Assembly: GCA_045629045.1 (NCBI GenBank)
Contig: JAZQQM010000036.1
Location: 119,599-183,598, forward strand
DNA from: JAILLW01 sp045629045
GTDB taxonomy: Bacteria > Bacillota > Clostridia > Lachnospirales > Lachnospiraceae
Reading direction: 5' to 3'
DNA length: 64,000 nucleotides
Positions 1-7,519 of this stretch are shown one piece after another; positions within the stretch are counted from its first letter, which is position 1; each line of letters starts with the position of its first letter. Made by a program: the position numbers and the translations under genes. A model generated the notes under the pieces. It ran no database searches, was not told the origin of the DNA, and saw only the letters and a list, made by a program, of their open reading frames with translations.

Positions 1-2079
1 TTCCCTGCTGTCATAAGCATCCTTAACCAGGCCGGCCCCGCCCGCCGAATTAAGACATGCACTAACATGCATGTTATCAAACACCTCATACCAGGGCACA
101 ATATCTCCTGCCCCATGACGACAAAAAACCGATGAAGAAGGATTATACTTATCAAGGTCCGGATCATACCCTTTGGCCTCTATTATTTCCTCTTCATTAT
201 GGCAGATATCGTATCCGCCCAGAGACAAAGATATACGACCTTCCCCTTTGGTAAAGGCCATTAAATCCGCTCCATAACCATGCATCGTTGCAACAGGAGC
301 ACGTCCTGTAATGACAGTAATTCCATCGGCACTTTCCGAAACAAACGAAGTACCCTGCATTCTGTCTATATCCGTCATTGCGCGGCCTACATAAGAATCG
401 GGAAGCTCAAGCGTATAATCGTAATAAGGTTCAAGTAACCTTGACGATGCCTGCATCAGCCCCTGCCTTACTCCTCGATAGGTAGCCTGTCTGAAGTCAC
501 CGCCCTCGGTATGCTTGGTATGGGCCTTGCCGCCAATAACCGTAATCTTCATATCGGTAATAGGTGCCCCGGTTAAAACACCTCGATGAATTCGTTCATT
601 AAGGTGAGTCATTATAAGTCGCTGCCAGTTAAGATCAAGTTCATCCTCGGAAACATCCGTATCAAACTGCATTCCCTCGCCTCTTGGAAGAGGTTCAAGT
701 TTAAGATGCACCTCCGCATAATGGCGAAGGGGCTCAAAATGACCGACACCCTCCACAACATCCTCGATTGTCTCAAGGTATGTTATCTTACCCGTGTCAA
801 AAGATATGGGTAGTCCGAATCTGTCCAGCATAATACGCTTTAGTATCTGTGTCTGGACTTCCCCCATAAGATATACTTTTATTTCATGATGTTCTTCATC
901 ATAGGCTACCTGTAATTCCGGCAGTTCCTCTTCGACTGTTCGAAGCATGGCAAGAACCTGCACATTATCAAATTCCTTAGGGAATTTCACCGCATAGGAA
1001 AGCACCGGGTTAAGATGCATCGCCTTTAATACATCATCGGTTGCACTATCCTTATCATAGAATTTTCCCGACTTAAATTCGTTGTCTCCGGGTATCGTTA
1101 TAACATCACCTGTTAGCGCAGTATCCGTATTTTCATATGCGTTTCCGCTGTACTGTCTTAATTCATTAACCTTAATTCCCCCCAGGAATTCTTTAACCTT
1201 AAGGCTTCCGCTTACTATCTTAAAATGGCTTAGCTTAACACCTTTATTATCATATGAACACTTATAGCAATATGCTTTAAATGCCTTTGCGGACAAAGAT
1301 ATACTTTTATCATCCGTTGCAACAGCCAGATTGTTTGCATATTGCGAAATGAAATTAAGCAGTCTTTGCACTCCGTCATTTTTAAGAGCGCTGCCGCTAA
1401 GTACCGGGAAAAGATATCGTTTTTTGACAGCATCATATATCTTCTCTTCCCGGATACTTCCCGTTTCCAGATACTCTTCAAGGAGTTCTTCATCCGAAGT
1501 TGCTATGTCTTCGTACGGATAGCTGTATTCTTCGCACATGGTTGCAATATTCTCGTAGGGATAGTTACATACTTCGCCATTCACTGCGCTATCCTGCGGT
1601 TTATCGCCCGTCATAAAACTGACAGCATTGTCAGAAAGTGTACTCTTGATTTGGTCAAATACCTTGTCAAAAGACACACCGTCCATATCCATTTTATTTA
1701 TGAAAATAATAGTAGGAATGTTATAAGATTTAAGAAGTTTAAATAAGGTTTTGGTATGTGCCTTAACCCCTTCGGAGGCACTTACCAGCAAAACCGCCAG
1801 GTCAAGAATTGCCAGGGTTCTTTCCATCTCGACGCCAAAATCCACATGTCCCGGAGTATCAACAAGTATAATATCCGCATCATCATACTTCATTCTGGCA
1901 AGCTTCGAAAAGATAGTAATGCCCCTGTCCTTTTCCATGGAATCCGTATCAAGAAAAGTATCCTTATTGTCCACTCTTCCGATAGACTTAAGAACACCGC
2001 ACTCATAAAGCATTGCTTCTGATAAAGTTGTTTTGCCCGCATCAACATGGGCCAGAATTCCGATGGATAGTTTGCTCAT
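1..2079 (-). CDS. TetM/EF-G-like ribosomal protection-type GTPase (3' end off window)
   Basis: The reading frame is open from an ATG at 2079 to the window edge, giving 693 residues without a stop. The N-terminus has the translational GTPase signatures in order: G1 AHVDAGKTTL, G3 DTPGHVDFG, G4 NKMD and a G5-like SGSAL. Later parts resemble EF-G/Tet(M) domains, including a stretch ending FTKGEGRISLSLGGYD that matches the Tet(M) motif near FTNGRSVCLTELKGY. Tet(M) proteins are usually about 640 residues, so this protein is longer and still incomplete. Family knowledge: these GTPases bind the ribosome A site and may dislodge tetracycline. Chromosomal paralogues in Clostridia are common and often have no proven resistance role, so resistance should not be assumed. 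No good Shine-Dalgarno site is visible directly upstream. The gene lies next to a REP-capped inverted repeat. Confidence 0.85.
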   Translation of the reverse strand, partial: MSKLSIGILAHVDAGKTTLSEAMLYECGVLKSIGRVDNKDTFLDTDSMEKDRGITIFSKLARMKYDDADIILVDTPGHVDFGVEMERTLAILDLAVLLVSASEGVKAHTKTLFKLLKSYNIPTIIFINKMDMDGVSFDKVFDQIKSTLSDNAVSFMTGDKPQDSAVNGEVCNYPYENIATMCEEYSYPYEDIATSDEELLEEYLETGSIREEKIYDAVKKRYLFPVLSGSALKNDGVQRLLNFISQYANNLAVATDDKSISLSAKAFKAYCYKCSYDNKGVKLSHFKIVSGSLKVKEFLGGIKVNELRQYSGNAYENTDTALTGDVITIPGDNEFKSGKFYDKDSATDDVLKAMHLNPVLSYAVKFPKEFDNVQVLAMLRTVEEELPELQVAYDEEHHEIKVYLMGEVQTQILKRIMLDRFGLPISFDTGKITYLETIEDVVEGVGHFEPLRHYAEVHLKLEPLPRGEGMQFDTDVSEDELDLNWQRLIMTHLNERIHRGVLTGAPITDMKITVIGGKAHTKHTEGGDFRQATYRGVRQGLMQASSRLLEPYYDYTLELPDSYVGRAMTDIDRMQGTSFVSESADGITVITGRAPVATMHGYGADLMAFTKGEGRISLSLGGYDICHNEEEIIEAKGYDPDLDKYNPSSSVFCRHGAGDIVPWYEVFDNMHVSACLNSAGGAGLVKDAYDSRE

Positions 2080-2100
2080 GTGAACAATTATACTATAAAT

Positions 2101-2422
2101 GTGACACCGGGGACGGTTCTTTTTGTCACACTTTTCAAATTTGATATGTTGCAGAACGGATACAGTATTATCTATTTCACGTCAGCACTCTTGCAGTTCT
2201 AAGTGTTGCCATCAAATATTTCTCTTAACGGCACGGCACCGAACTATTCGCCATCCATGGCTCAGTTAGTTCTTTCACCTGCATCCTGCAGGTTCATGCC
2301 TAATACTTGCAACACTAAGAACAGCTTACAGAGCGCTTCCTAATGAAATTAATAATACTGTATCCGTTCTTGCATCATAAACAAACCAAAAATGTGACAA
2401 AAAGAACCGTCCCCACTGTCAC
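2101..2422. repeat. REP-capped long inverted-repeat element A
   Basis: The ends are inverted copies of a 29-bp sequence with core GGGACGGTTCTTTTTGTCAC: 2101-2129 and, reversed, 2394-2422. Inside them the two halves also pair. A stretch near 2151-2172 (GCAGAACGGATACAGTATTA) matches the reverse complement of about 2352-2373. AGTTCTAAGTGTTGC near 2197 matches the reverse complement of the region near 2306-2322. The whole element can therefore fold into one long interrupted hairpin. It fills the gap between the TetM-like gene and the terminator of the lipoprotein gene. Similar gggacggttct-type repeats are widespread REP-like sequences, sometimes linked to IS200-like (RAYT) transposases; no transposase is present here. 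Confidence 0.8.
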
Positions 2423-2423
2423 A

Positions 2424-2455
2424 ATTAAAAGGAGCATATCAAACGATATGCTCCT
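2424..2455 (-). terminator. Intrinsic terminator of the OB-fold lipoprotein gene
   Basis: On the minus strand GGAGCATATC, a short GTTT loop and GATATGCTCC form a perfect 10-bp stem, followed by TTTTAATT. It lies 32 bases past the stop codon at 2487. Confidence 0.8.
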
Positions 2456-2486
2456 TAATTTTGGTTTAATCAATTAAACAATTAAA

Positions 2487-3326
2487 TTACTTAACTGTGA
2501 TTGATGTGATGTGAGGGTTAGCTCCGTTGTACCAGTAAAGGAAACCTTCACAGTCGATTGTATCGCCAACCTTTAATTCCTTAGCAGCCTGGTAAACTTC
2601 TGTTTCAGGACCTGTAAGGTAAGCTCTTACTAAGAAAGCGTATGACTCACCGTTAATGTTAACGTTGAAGTATACATCGTTTCCTTCTTCACCTGAACCG
2701 TCCCAGTTGTAAAGCCAGTCAGCTTCGTTACCGTCAGCATCTACTGAAGCTTCTACTACAGCACCTGTAACAGAGAACTTCTGGTTCATGAAATCAGCAA
2801 GCTCGGGCGCTCCGAAGAATTCTGTAATGTCCTGAACGTCAGCTACATATGTATCTCCATCTTCGAATTCGAATGTGCCGTCGATGATTTCAACTTCACC
2901 TGACCACTCTGACTTAAATCCTGTAACCTTAATTTTGGTTCCGGGAACAAGCTTAGCAGCATCTTCTTCAGCGCAAGCCATATCATAAAGGAAGTAAGCA
3001 CCATCCTGGTCTGCTGAGTAAACAGTAATCTTACCATCCCACCATGAGTTAGCAGCCTGTACATATGTTTCTACTGTAACTTCTGTATCAACAGCAGCTG
3101 CCATATAGTCATCATATGTCATAACGCCTTCGCCCTTAGCTGCAGGCTGGGCAGCAACTTCTGTTTCAACTTCTTCTACTTCTGCTTCAACAGCTTCTGT
3201 AGCTTCTACGTCTTCTGTAACAGCTTCTGTTTCAGTAGCAGCAGCTGCAGGTTCTTCTGTCTTGCCGCAAGCAGCAAGCATAACCATTGCTGATGCAAGA
3301 ACAGCAACTAATAATGATTTTTTCAT
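2487..3326 (-). CDS. Secreted lipoprotein with tandem OB-fold-like domains
   Basis: The 279-residue protein begins with a signal peptide and lipobox (LAAC, Cys20), so it is predicted to be a membrane-anchored surface lipoprotein. A Thr/Glu/Val-rich linker (about residues 25-65) follows. Two related segments come next, about 70-165 and 170-279. Each has the pattern of an OB-fold (the first runs VDTEVTVETYVQ, then GAYFLYDM, then LVPGTKIKVTGFKSEWSGEVEI). I infer this fold by eye. No catalytic residues are evident and no function can be assigned. The start is supported by AAAGGAGG 7 bases upstream. The gene is monocistronic, with its own promoter (3372-3399) and a strong terminator (2424-2455), so it is probably well expressed. 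Ligand binding or envelope structure is possible but unproven. Confidence 0.85.
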   Translation of the reverse strand: MKKSLLVAVLASAMVMLAACGKTEEPAAAATETEAVTEDVEATEAVEAEVEEVETEVAAQPAAKGEGVMTYDDYMAAAVDTEVTVETYVQAANSWWDGKITVYSADQDGAYFLYDMACAEEDAAKLVPGTKIKVTGFKSEWSGEVEIIDGTFEFEDGDTYVADVQDITEFFGAPELADFMNQKFSVTGAVVEASVDADGNEADWLYNWDGSGEEGNDVYFNVNINGESYAFLVRAYLTGPETEVYQAAKELKVGDTIDCEGFLYWYNGANPHITSITVK

Positions 3327-3371
3327 AATTCTCCTCCTTTAAAAAAATCATAGTTAATAACAAACAGGTTA

Positions 3372-3399
3372 ATTATACAACTAATCTCATAAAGTGCAA
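3372..3399 (-). promoter_or_regulatory. Sigma-A-type promoter of the lipoprotein gene
   Basis: The -35 box TTGCAC (3394-3399) is followed by a 16-bp spacer and a perfect -10 box TATAAT (3372-3377), about 45 bases upstream of the start codon. Confidence 0.7.
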
Positions 3400-3421
3400 C
3401 ACCTGCCAAAAGTATACAAGT

Positions 3422-5143
3422 TTATCTTTGTACACGACCGGAGCCGTCACCGCCCTTTAAATTATCAACTTCTGCCCTTGTTACATAGTTAAAATCACCG
3501 GGAATTGTATGCTTAAGTGCAGAAGCTGCAACACCGAATTCAAGGGCTTCTTCCATATTATTTTCGTCAAGGAGTCCGCATATGCAGCCTGCCGCGAAGG
3601 AATCTCCTCCACCTACTCTGTCAACAATAGGTGTAATCGAATAAGTCTTGGAATGATAGAATTTACGCGTTGTTCCATCCATAATGCATGCGGACCATCC
3701 GTTGTTGGAAGCCGAAACAGACTGACGAAGTGATGAAATAACATATTTAAATCCAAAGGTATCAACCATTTTATTAAATACTTCCTCGTATCCTTTAAGA
3801 TTAAGTTCGCCCTTTGTTACATCTGTGTTTTCGGCTTTAAATCCCAGTACCTTATCGGCATCTTCTTCATTTCCGATGCATACATCAACATACTGCATAA
3901 GGTCTGTCATAACCATCTTTGCCTTATCCGATGTCCATAATTTCTTACGGAAATTAAGGTCGCAGGATACAGTAACACCATTTTTCTTGGCAGCAATACA
4001 TGCAGCCTTTGTAAGCTGCGCTGCAGAATCGGAAATAGCGGGAGTAATTCCGGTAAAGTGGAACCAGCTGGCATCTTTAAAGATAGCATCAAAATCAAAT
4101 TCCGATATCTTTGCTTCCGAAATAGAACTGTGAGCTCTGTCATAAACCACGTTTGACGCTCTCATGGCAGATCCCGTTTCAAGATAATATATTCCCACTC
4201 TGTCACCGGAACGGCTTATATACTTAGTTCCTACGTTATATTTGCGAAGAGCTGCTATTGCACTGTCACCTATCGGGTTAGCAGGTAGTGCCGTAACATA
4301 TTCCGTATCATATCCGAAGTTGGCAAGCGAAACCGCAACGTTGGCCTCACCGCCTCCGTAATTTACATCAAATTCATCTGCCTGAATGAATCTTTCATTA
4401 TTGGGAGTTGAAAGACGAAGCATAATTTCGCCCATGGTAACTACCTTTTTGCCGGGCTTAAAAGATATTGACTTAGCGCCGTTCTTAACAGGTTCCGGTG
4501 CCTTGGGGTTTCGAATTGCATCAACCTTTGCAACTGCTTCCTTAGTAAGTTCGGCAATCTTATCAAACTCCTTATTCTTAACAAGGTCTCCCGATACCAT
4601 CCAGCTTCCGCCGCAGGCAATTATCTTATTAAAAGAAAGATAATCCGCTAAATTCTTAGCATTAATTCCGCCTGTGGGCATAAACTTAAGATTAACATAG
4701 GGAGCTGCCATAGCTTTAATAGCCTTAACGCCTCCTGACTGCTCTGCAGGGAAAAACTTAACAACATCAAGTCCCATTTCCATTGCCTGCTCCATATTTG
4801 ACGGATTATTACAGCCCGGAGCAACCGGTATATTTTTATCAATACAATGCTTAACCACATTAGGATTAAATCCGGGGCTTACGATAAACTTGGCTCCTGC
4901 CTCCACAGCTTTATCAACCTGTTCAACCGTAAGTACAGTACCTGCACCTACCAGCATATTGGGAAATTCTTTTGATATTAATCTTATTGATTCTTCTGCC
5001 GCATCAGTTCTAAAAGTTACTTCCGCAACAGGAAGACCTCCGTCGCATAATGCCTTTGCAACAGGAATTGCATCCGCTGCATCATTAAGTACCACAACCG
5101 GTACCAGCCCATAATTTTGAATTTCTTCTAACACCTTATTCAT
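3422..5143 (-). CDS. Fused KDPG/KHG aldolase and 2-keto-3-deoxygluconate kinase
   Basis: The 573-residue protein joins two enzymes of uronate breakdown. Residues 1-205 are a class I KDPG aldolase (Eda): the catalytic Glu lies in AEVTFRT (Glu41) and the Schiff-base Lys in VVKFFPAE (Lys129). Residues about 230-565 are a PfkB sugar kinase: GGGEANVAVSLANFG near its start, and the signature DRVGGGDSFAAG near its end with the catalytic base Asp. Together they would phosphorylate KDG to KDPG and cleave it to pyruvate and glyceraldehyde-3-phosphate in the cytoplasm. The enzymes are usually separate, so the fusion is notable. A linker around 205-230 is rich in Lys, Pro and Ala. The gene is last in the run importer-GntR-uxaC-aldolase/kinase, separated from uxaC by a 173-base structured gap. 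The start follows AGGGAGAG. Confidence 0.93.
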   Translation of the reverse strand: MNKVLEEIQNYGLVPVVVLNDAADAIPVAKALCDGGLPVAEVTFRTDAAEESIRLISKEFPNMLVGAGTVLTVEQVDKAVEAGAKFIVSPGFNPNVVKHCIDKNIPVAPGCNNPSNMEQAMEMGLDVVKFFPAEQSGGVKAIKAMAAPYVNLKFMPTGGINAKNLADYLSFNKIIACGGSWMVSGDLVKNKEFDKIAELTKEAVAKVDAIRNPKAPEPVKNGAKSISFKPGKKVVTMGEIMLRLSTPNNERFIQADEFDVNYGGGEANVAVSLANFGYDTEYVTALPANPIGDSAIAALRKYNVGTKYISRSGDRVGIYYLETGSAMRASNVVYDRAHSSISEAKISEFDFDAIFKDASWFHFTGITPAISDSAAQLTKAACIAAKKNGVTVSCDLNFRKKLWTSDKAKMVMTDLMQYVDVCIGNEEDADKVLGFKAENTDVTKGELNLKGYEEVFNKMVDTFGFKYVISSLRQSVSASNNGWSACIMDGTTRKFYHSKTYSITPIVDRVGGGDSFAAGCICGLLDENNMEEALEFGVAASALKHTIPGDFNYVTRAEVDNLKGGDGSGRVQR

Positions 5144-5163
5144 TTTCTACTCTCTCCCTAATT

Positions 5164-5312
5164 TTAAGTGAATTACGAGGTGCTGCGGTATGTGTGTTAA
5201 TCTGAGGGCATTGCCGAAAGTCGTTACTTGGCGAGGTCCTTACGAGCCTAGTAACGTGACCATTCGGCAGTTGAGCGGAAGCGCCCCGAAGATTAATATA
5301 TATACCGCAGAC
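5164..5312. repeat. Intergenic extended hairpin between uxaC and the aldolase/kinase gene
   Basis: Outer arms 5183-5209 and 5283-5310 pair (CTGCGGTAT with ATACCGCAG, TTAATCT with AGATTAA). Inner arms 5212-5229 and 5249-5269 pair as well (TGCCGAA with TTCGGCA, CGTTACT with AGTAACG). The result is a nested hairpin of about 128 nt. The flank TTAAGTGAATTAC (5164-5176) also occurs inside element B near 53038-53050 (reverse strand), which suggests a related repeat family. It could act as an mRNA processing or stability element within the operon. Confidence 0.6.
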
Positions 5313-5316
5313 CGTA

Positions 5317-6741
5317 TCAATTTACTTTTTCCAACTCGAAATCAAAATATTCTACTGCGTTATTGTATGAGATGCCCAAAATTATGGGCGCTAACAGTTT
5401 GTCGTCGTTGGGATACTGTCCGTTTTCGACCCAGGAACCTATCAGGTTGCAAAGGATGCGACGGAAGTAATCGTGGCGGGTATATGACAGGAATGAGCGC
5501 GAATCTGTAAGCATTCCCACGAAATTACCGAGTGCCGATAATGAAGCCAGTGATTTAAGCTGGTCTGTCATACCCGTAACATGGTCATTGAACCACCATG
5601 CACTTCCCTGCTGAACCTTTCCTTTAACAGGACCCTGCTGGAAGCATCCGATTACTGTTCCGATGGCTGCATTGTCCGTCGGATTTAATGAATAAACGAT
5701 TGTTTTGGGTACTTCATTTGTTTTGGCAAGTTCATTAAAGAAATTTGCAAGAGAAGCCGAAGGCGTGTAATCATCAATACAGTCAAAGCCTGTATCAGGT
5801 CCGATACGATCAAACATATAAGAGTTATTATCTCTTTTGACGCCGTAATGAAGCTGCATAACCCAGTTACGTTTGTTGTACTCACGGGCTACAAACAACA
5901 TAAATGCACTCTTATACCGAAGTTCTTCTGTTCGTGATATCTTTTCACCTGAAAGGGCCTTCTTAAATATAGCCTCAACCGTTGAATTATCAGCCTTTTC
6001 GCACATCACATAATCCATTCCGTGATCCGAAACCACGCACCCCATAGATGCAAAGTAATCAATTCTGTTAACTAATGCCTTCTTTAAATCCTCAAAACAA
6101 TTAATTGCAATTCCGGACGCCTCGGCAAGCTTGGCAATATAAGAAGCGAAGGTTTCCTTCTCAATATACATTGCTTTATCGGGACGCCATGCCGGAAGTA
6201 CCTTAACGTCAAAGGTATCATCCTCGGCAATCTTCCTGTGCCATTCAAGGGAATCAATGGGGTCGTCGGTAGTACATATAAGTTTTACGTTTGATTTCTT
6301 AATAAGGTTACGTGCCGAAAACTCCTTAGTGCCGAGTTTTGCATTAACCATATTCCAAACCTCCTTGCAGGTATCGGGATTAAGATTTCCTTCATAGCCG
6401 AAGTAATATTTAAGTTCCAGATGCGACCAATGATAAAGAGGATTGCCTATAAGCTTCGGCATACACTCCGCCCACTTTTCAAACTTTTCATAATCGGAAG
6501 CATCACCGGTTATATATTTTTCATCCACACCGCAGGTTCTCATCTGACGCCACTTATAGTGATCGCCACCAAGCCACACCTGAGTAATGTTTTCAAACTG
6601 CCTGTCCTCATAGATTTCCTTAGGATTGATATGACAGTGATAATCGATTACCGGAATCTTAGACATATCGGCATAGTTCTCATAAAGATGTTTAGCTGTT
6701 TCATTTTCAAGCATAAAATCCTGATCCATGAATTTTTTCAT
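5317..6741 (-). CDS. uxaC: Uronate isomerase (glucuronate/galacturonate isomerase)
   Basis: The 474-residue protein has the usual length and sequence of UxaC, a divergent amidohydrolase-superfamily TIM barrel. It carries the N-terminal metal motif DYHCHINPKEI (near residues 34-44), the WLGGDHYKWRQMR segment, and LTDSRSF near the C-terminus with the late Asp. It converts D-glucuronate to D-fructuronate and D-galacturonate to D-tagaturonate in the cytoplasm, the first step of the Ashwell pathway. It starts 10 bases after the GntR stop, with GGGGG as ribosome site. The reductases and dehydratases that link it to KDG (UxuB/UxuA, UxaB/UxaA) are not in this window, so they must lie elsewhere if the pathway is complete. 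Confidence 0.96.
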   Translation of the reverse strand: MKKFMDQDFMLENETAKHLYENYADMSKIPVIDYHCHINPKEIYEDRQFENITQVWLGGDHYKWRQMRTCGVDEKYITGDASDYEKFEKWAECMPKLIGNPLYHWSHLELKYYFGYEGNLNPDTCKEVWNMVNAKLGTKEFSARNLIKKSNVKLICTTDDPIDSLEWHRKIAEDDTFDVKVLPAWRPDKAMYIEKETFASYIAKLAEASGIAINCFEDLKKALVNRIDYFASMGCVVSDHGMDYVMCEKADNSTVEAIFKKALSGEKISRTEELRYKSAFMLFVAREYNKRNWVMQLHYGVKRDNNSYMFDRIGPDTGFDCIDDYTPSASLANFFNELAKTNEVPKTIVYSLNPTDNAAIGTVIGCFQQGPVKGKVQQGSAWWFNDHVTGMTDQLKSLASLSALGNFVGMLTDSRSFLSYTRHDYFRRILCNLIGSWVENGQYPNDDKLLAPIILGISYNNAVEYFDFELEKVN

Positions 6742-6751
6742 TGTAGGCCCC

Positions 6752-7426
6752 CTATTCTTCTATGAAATAATTTGGATACTTTCTTTCCAAATGTGAAATA
6801 TCGTTTATTATATGTCCCAGGTGAAGTGAAAGTGCTCTGGCATAGCCCTCTTTATCTTTCTTCTCCAACAAAGATATAAGTTCATCATGACCTGCAACTG
6901 TTCTTCCCTGATAAGAATCTTCAAGTTCCGTCAAAAAACGGAGTCTGGAATAATTGGCATTATTATTTGAAATAACCGATAGCGCCATTTCCTCACCTGC
7001 GGTTCTGAAGGTTACCGCATGAAATGCATTGTCGGCACACTGATACTCGTAGCTGGTGGTAATATCCGGATTGTGTTTCATAAGCTTTGTCATCTGCTTA
7101 TTGTACTTCTTCATTTCTTTAATATCCTCAGGCTGAATATGATTAATTACTCTGCCCACCATAGCCATCTCCAGAGATTGTCTTATGAACCATTCCTGTT
7201 TTGCCTTATTAAGATTGATTCGCGAAATGACAGATTTTGATTGCGGTATTATATCAACCAGTCCCTCTGTTTCCAATTTCACAAGTGCTTCCCTTGCAGG
7301 AGTACGACTCACATTGTAACGATTCGCCACCTTGGCTGCAGAAACCGTATCCCCCGGTTTTAAAGCAAAGGTCAGTATATCTTTTTTGAGTTGTTCGTAT
7401 GTTGATTGATTTAACGAATTGTCCAT
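6752..7426 (-). CDS. GntR-family (FCD domain) regulator of the uronate genes
   Basis: The protein has an N-terminal winged helix (about residues 8-70) with the GntR signature KVANRYNVSRTPAREAL. A helical FCD effector domain follows (about 80-215), including FHAVTFRTAG and the His-containing LSLHLGHIINDI, typical of regulators that sense sugar acids through bound metal. It lies between the importer and uxaC, so it probably controls uptake and breakdown of uronates. A perfect 17-bp inverted repeat upstream (7455-7496) may be its operator, a terminator, or both. Start choice: an in-frame GTG at 7432 lies within the AGGTG ribosome site, so the ATG at 7426 is preferred, though its spacing is tight. 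Confidence 0.9.
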   Translation of the reverse strand: MDNSLNQSTYEQLKKDILTFALKPGDTVSAAKVANRYNVSRTPAREALVKLETEGLVDIIPQSKSVISRINLNKAKQEWFIRQSLEMAMVGRVINHIQPEDIKEMKKYNKQMTKLMKHNPDITTSYEYQCADNAFHAVTFRTAGEEMALSVISNNNANYSRLRFLTELEDSYQGRTVAGHDELISLLEKKDKEGYARALSLHLGHIINDISHLERKYPNYFIEE

Positions 7427-7454
7427 ATACACCTAATTAAAATGATAATATAAA

Positions 7455-7496
7455 AAATGACATGTTATTTTCTATCCTTAAAATAACATGTCATTT
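7455..7496. promoter_or_regulatory. Perfect 17-bp inverted repeat upstream of the GntR gene
   Basis: Arms 7455-7471 and 7480-7496 (core ATGACATGTTAT) are perfectly complementary around an 8-base loop. Each arm contains TGACATGTTA, itself close to a palindrome, as expected for a dimeric GntR site. On the minus strand the stem is followed by TTTTTTATATT, so it could equally be a weak terminator between the importer operon and the regulator. Confidence 0.6.
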
Positions 7497-7519
7497 CGCG
7501 TTTGTAAAGATATATCGAC

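Noticed and set aside
1..2079. Calling the TetM-like gene a tetracycline resistance gene
   Set aside because: Chromosomal paralogues without resistance are common and the 3' end is missing; only the family is supported.
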